From assembly GCF_001412595.2 (NCBI RefSeq), contig NZ_CP012640.2, positions 2,728,001 to 2,792,000 on the forward strand: DNA of 64,000 bases. Direction: 5' to 3'. This document shows, piece after piece, positions 61,314-64,000 of the stretch (position 1 is the stretch's first letter; each line of letters starts with the position of its first letter). The notes beneath the pieces were generated by a model, which was given only the letters and a program-made list of their open reading frames with translations, was not told the DNA's origin and ran no database searches. A program made the translations under genes and the position numbers. The stretch is from Massilia sp. WG5. GTDB lineage: Bacteria > Pseudomonadota > Gammaproteobacteria > Burkholderiales > Burkholderiaceae_D.

Positions 61314-63279
61314 ACACTTTCATCGGCAGGATCACCATCTGCAGTCCCTCGAAGTGCAAGCGGCGCTGCACGGCCAGCGCCGCCTGGTTGTGCAGCAGCC
61401 GGGTGAACCAGTTGTCCGAGGCAAAGATCAGCTTGCTGGTGAAGAAGATCGTGTTCGGGTATTCGCGGTTGATCTGCTCGCACATGCGGGTGACCTCCTC
61501 CACCGCATCGGTGCCGAAGCCGATGTAGGACGCCGACGCCATCCCGTGGCTCTGGCAGAAATCCACGAAGTATTCCAGGGTCCTGGCCGCATCGATGCGC
61601 ATCTGTTCCATCGCGCCCTCGCCGCCGTAGGCATGCGCATCCACCGTGCGCGCATTCACGAACAGGAAATTCTTGAAGTGGCCCGGGAACATGCGCAGCA
61701 CCCACAGCAGCGCATGCAGGCCGCCGCCGCGCGAGGTGCCGACGATGAACACCGCCGTCTGCGCGTCCGGATCGGGATCGATCGATCCCTTTACGGGCCC
61801 GAAGGGCTGGTCCTCGAACACCCGGTCCACCGACTGGATGGCGAGCTTGGTCTCGCGGTAGTGGTTACGGATGAACACGCACAGGCCGGCGATCGCGGCG
61901 ACGATCAGCACGGTCGCCCAGCCTCCCTGCGTAAAACGCTCGACCAGCAGGATCGCCAGGATCCCGGCGCAGATCACGAAACCCACCAGCGACAGCAGGA
62001 AGCGGCGCACCCAGCGCGCATTGTCCGTGTCCTTGCGGTGGCGCCACCAGTACAGGCACAGGCCGAACAGCGAAATGGCGAAGGTCAGGAACACCGAGAG
62101 CGAATACAGCACCACCAGCAGCGTCACCTCGCCGCCGGTCCAGAACAGGATCGCCAGCGCGGCGATGCCCATCACCAGGATGCCGTTCTGCTTCACCAGC
62201 CGCGTCGACAGGTAGCGGAACTGGTGCGGCACCCAGGAATCCGAGGCCATGTTCGACAACACCGAGGGACCGCCGAGGAAGCCGGTATTCGCGGCCACGA
62301 ACAGCAGCCCCGCCTCGAAGGCCAGCACCACGGCCAGCACCACATGGTTCAGCATGTCGCCGCCCAGCCCCATGCTGGCGATGATGCGGCGGAAGGTGGT
62401 GGCGTTCAGGGTCTCGCCGTGCACCGGCCGCGCTTCCCACAGCAGGTACAGCAGGATGATGCCGCCGGCAGTCACGGCCAGCGACAAGGCCATGTAGAAC
62501 ATCGTCATCTTCCCGGTGCGCACGCGCGGCTCGGCCAGCAGGTTGACGTTGTTCGACACCGCTTCCAGGCCGGTATAGGTGCCGCCGCCCTGCGAGTACG
62601 CCAGCAGCAGCATCCCGGCCACGCCGGCCCAGCCGATGCCGCCGGCCAGTTCGCGCGTCTCCGCCAGGGTGCCCGGCACCAGCGCCGGCAGGTGCGACGC
62701 GTGCGCGACGATGCCGTAGACGATCAGCACCAGGTGGGTGGCGACGAAGCCGAGGAAGATCGGCAGCAGGATCTGGATCGCTTCCTTCAGGCCACGCAGG
62801 TTCATCACGATCAGCAGCCCGATGAAGAAGGCTTCGGCGCCCAATTTATAGGGCTGGAAGCCGAGCGGCAGGAAGGACGCCAGCGCGTCGACCCCGGACG
62901 CGATCGAGATCGCGATGGTCAGCACGTAGTCGAGGATCAGGGCGCAGCCCGACACCAGCCCCATGTAAGGTCCGACCAGCTTGGTGGCGACGCGGTAGCC
63001 GCCGCCGCCGGTCGGGAACAGCTCGATCACCTGGTTGTAGGCGAGCGCGATGATGAAGACGGTGACGGCGGTGGCGACCGCCATGTACAGGCCGAGGTGG
63101 GTATGGGCGCCCAGCGCGCGGAAGGTCTCCTCCGGACCGTAGGCCGACGAGGACAGGCCGTCCGCGCCGAGCCCGACCCAGGCCAGGAACGCGACCAGCG
63201 CCATCGAATGGCGGGTCTCGCTCTGCATCGGGTCGAGCGCCTTGCCAAGGATGATCTCGCGTATCTTCTTGTTCTTCAT
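61312..63279 (-). CDS. APC-family permease with C-terminal cytosolic domain
   Basis: A 655-residue transporter with about 12 helices (residues 25-470). The family loop GLGADGLSSSAYGPEETFRA is followed by a TM2-5 region rich in conserved Gly (YSQGGGTYTGLEAVSNNVNL). From about residue 490 a soluble domain begins (QTAVFIVGTSRGGGLHALLW) that resembles a USP-like alpha/beta fold and ends ILPMKV. Proteins of this length are usually annotated as APC or KUP-like amino-acid or potassium carriers; the substrate is not resolved. The stop overlaps element copy C. Confidence 0.82.
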   Translation of the reverse strand: MKNKKIREIILGKALDPMQSETRHSMALVAFLAWVGLGADGLSSSAYGPEETFRALGAHTHLGLYMAVATAVTVFIIALAYNQVIELFPTGGGGYRVATKLVGPYMGLVSGCALILDYVLTIAISIASGVDALASFLPLGFQPYKLGAEAFFIGLLIVMNLRGLKEAIQILLPIFLGFVATHLVLIVYGIVAHASHLPALVPGTLAETRELAGGIGWAGVAGMLLLAYSQGGGTYTGLEAVSNNVNLLAEPRVRTGKMTMFYMALSLAVTAGGIILLYLLWEARPVHGETLNATTFRRIIASMGLGGDMLNHVVLAVVLAFEAGLLFVAANTGFLGGPSVLSNMASDSWVPHQFRYLSTRLVKQNGILVMGIAALAILFWTGGEVTLLVVLYSLSVFLTFAISLFGLCLYWWRHRKDTDNARWVRRFLLSLVGFVICAGILAILLVERFTQGGWATVLIVAAIAGLCVFIRNHYRETKLAIQSVDRVFEDQPFGPVKGSIDPDPDAQTAVFIVGTSRGGGLHALLWVLRMFPGHFKNFLFVNARTVDAHAYGGEGAMEQMRIDAARTLEYFVDFCQSHGMASASYIGFGTDAVEEVTRMCEQINREYPNTIFFTSKLIFASDNWFTRLLHNQAALAVQRRLHFEGLQMVILPMKV

Positions 63280-63405
63280 CGTGCGCGCCGCACTGCTTGC
63301 GGCCGTGTCTCAGGGTAGCGAGATCATACGCTCGAACAGCCGCGCGATGCGTGCCCACTGGTCATTTTTATATCCGATGTGCTAAGATGCGCGCCTGCGC
63401 TTGCA

Positions 63406-63490
63406 GCCTCTGTGGCGGAATTGGTAGACGCACTTGACTCAAAATCAAGCGCCGAAAGGCGTGCCGGTTCGATTCCGGCCGGAGGCACCA
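63406..63490 (+). tRNA. tRNA-Leu (anticodon CAA)
   Basis: An 85-nt class II tRNA with acceptor arms GCCTCTG/CGGAGGC (one G-U), D-arm GGCGGAATTGGTAGACGC, anticodon stem-loop CTTGA-CTCAAAA-TCAAG (anticodon CAA), a variable arm GCGCCGAAAGGCGT and T-arm GCCGGTTCGATTCCGGC; the CCA end is encoded. A -10 TAAGAT (63383-63388) precedes it. It reads UUG leucine codons. The 3' end is next to an integrase gene, so it is the probable integration target. Confidence 0.96.
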
Positions 63491-63524
63491 TCCACCTGTA
63501 TCACTTCGTGTTACCAAATGCTAG

Positions 63525-63557
63525 AACCCGCGTACTCATAGAGGACGCGGGTTTTTT
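63525..63557 (+). terminator. Intrinsic terminator downstream of tRNA-Leu
   Basis: Stem AACCCGCGT/ACGCGGGTT (63525-63533 and 63545-63553) with an 11-nt loop and T6 ends 67 bp after the tRNA. It insulates the integrase from tRNA transcription. Confidence 0.87.
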
Positions 63558-63615
63558 GTTGTGTTACGTCGGTTCATGTAATCGCACGACATGCTAAAAA
63601 ATTGATGGTACTTTT

Positions 63616-63653
63616 GTTGGTACGCAGTTCATCCCTTCAACTTAGGTACCAAC
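63616..63653. repeat. GGTAC inverted repeats before the integrase start
   Basis: GTTGGTAC (63616-63623) and GTACCAAC (63646-63653) are perfect 8-bp inverted arms separated by 22 bp and end directly at the ATG. A third GGTAC lies at 63607-63611. They may be arm-type binding sites for the integrase or its operator, or may form a hairpin that blocks translation. Confidence 0.5.
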
Positions 63654-64000
63654 ATGCCCTTAACAGATACTCGCGTCCGTCAACTTAAACACACCGGCAA
63701 ACCTACAGGCGATAAGTACACAGATAGCCGCTCACTTCACCTACTCGTCAAAGAAGCTGGGAAGTACTGGAGAATGAGTTACCGCTTTGATGGCAAACAG
63801 CGTACCTTGGCTCTAGGTGTCTACCCGAGTGTTACGCTAGCCAAGGCTCGTCAATTACGAGACCAAGCACGTCAGCTCCTCAGTGAAGGTGTCGACCCAG
63901 TTGAAGCGAAGCGACGAGACAAGGTTGCCAAGGAGTCCGCAGCGAAGCATAGCTTCGAAGCGGTGGCGCGGGACTTGCTCAAATTGAGGGCATGCTCCTT
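63654..64000 (+). CDS. P4-type site-specific integrase (N-terminal part, cut by window edge)
   Basis: From ATG 63654, 115 complete codons run to the edge: MPLTDTRVRQLKHTGKPTGD, then LHLLVKEAGKYWRMSYRFDG, then RTLALGVYPSVTLAKARQLR and FEAVARDLLKLRACS. This is the arm-type DNA-binding domain of DUF4102/P4-like tyrosine integrases that insert into tRNA 3' ends. GC is visibly lower and codon choice differs from the host (many Leu TTA/CTA). The catalytic domain lies outside the window. It marks a genomic island starting at tRNA-Leu. Confidence 0.88.
   Translation, partial: MPLTDTRVRQLKHTGKPTGDKYTDSRSLHLLVKEAGKYWRMSYRFDGKQRTLALGVYPSVTLAKARQLRDQARQLLSEGVDPVEAKRRDKVAKESAAKHSFEAVARDLLKLRACS

Noticed and set aside
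1..64000. CRISPR array or rRNA genes
   Set aside because: No regularly spaced direct repeats and no rRNA-like segments were seen on either strand.

Overview
The window is high-GC, densely coded bacterial chromosome. The gene content suggests a betaproteobacterium of the order Burkholderiales, most likely Oxalobacteraceae (Massilia/Janthinobacterium-like). The clues are a PaaX-controlled phenylacetate operon, a Gram-negative porin of the Burkholderiales type, the trxA-rho-rpmE2 neighbourhood, an FxDxF PEP-CTERM protein, a YbfB/YjiJ-type MFS transporter and two copies of infA. The genus is inferred from protein style and was not tested by a search.

Layout. 1-8.6 kb: phenylacetate degradation, paaABCDE-G-H-I-K transcribed leftwards (paaK runs off the left edge) and the divergent repressor paaX. 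8.7-19.2 kb: housekeeping and accessory genes (M14 peptidase, a degenerate SGNH hydrolase, nitroreductase, porin, pmbA, darP, mog, esterase, a class III aminotransferase, an FAH-family enzyme). 19.4-25.6 kb: two paralogous secreted cache-domain proteins, one next to a chemotaxis receptor, flanking an MFS/FAD-protein pair. 25.6-30.1 kb: two base-excision glycosylases, an HDOD protein, a transglutaminase-like/TPR lipoprotein and two infA genes. 30.2-36.2 kb: a complete RND efflux operon (MFP-RND-OMF). 36.4-41.6 kb: a pseudo-hydrolase coupled to a 54-residue peptide, a LysR regulator and small membrane proteins. 41.6-55.0 kb: histidine utilisation (hutU-H-G-F-D-I in one leftward operon using the HutF/HutG route, with hutC about 4 kb away), an ABC transporter fusion, a RAYT transposase bounded by inverted REP sequences, and ada. 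55.4-63.3 kb: trxA, rho, rpmE2, an ArnT-like glycosyltransferase, a PEP-CTERM protein and an APC permease. 63.4-64 kb: tRNA-Leu(CAA) followed by the start of a P4-type integrase of visibly lower GC, the probable left edge of a genomic island that continues beyond the window.

How the parts work together. The Paa enzymes activate phenylacetate to its CoA thioester (PaaK), epoxidise it (PaaABCDE), isomerise it to the oxepin (PaaG) and beta-oxidise the product (PaaH and others outside the window); PaaI hydrolyses stalled thioesters. The Hut enzymes turn histidine into glutamate, ammonia and formate. The hut promoter has the HutC-type palindrome inside the spacer between -35 and -10, which explains repression by the separately encoded HutC.

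The most unusual structure is a set of four dispersed elements of about 84-117 bp (8721-8837, 41025-41123, 57418-57501, 61213-61313). Three share a nearly identical core. Every copy is closed by long inverted arms whose sequence differs from copy to copy while pairing is kept. This may be an undescribed structured repeat family. Also notable are two predicted pseudoenzymes that have lost their catalytic serine (10073-10900 and 36418-37287).
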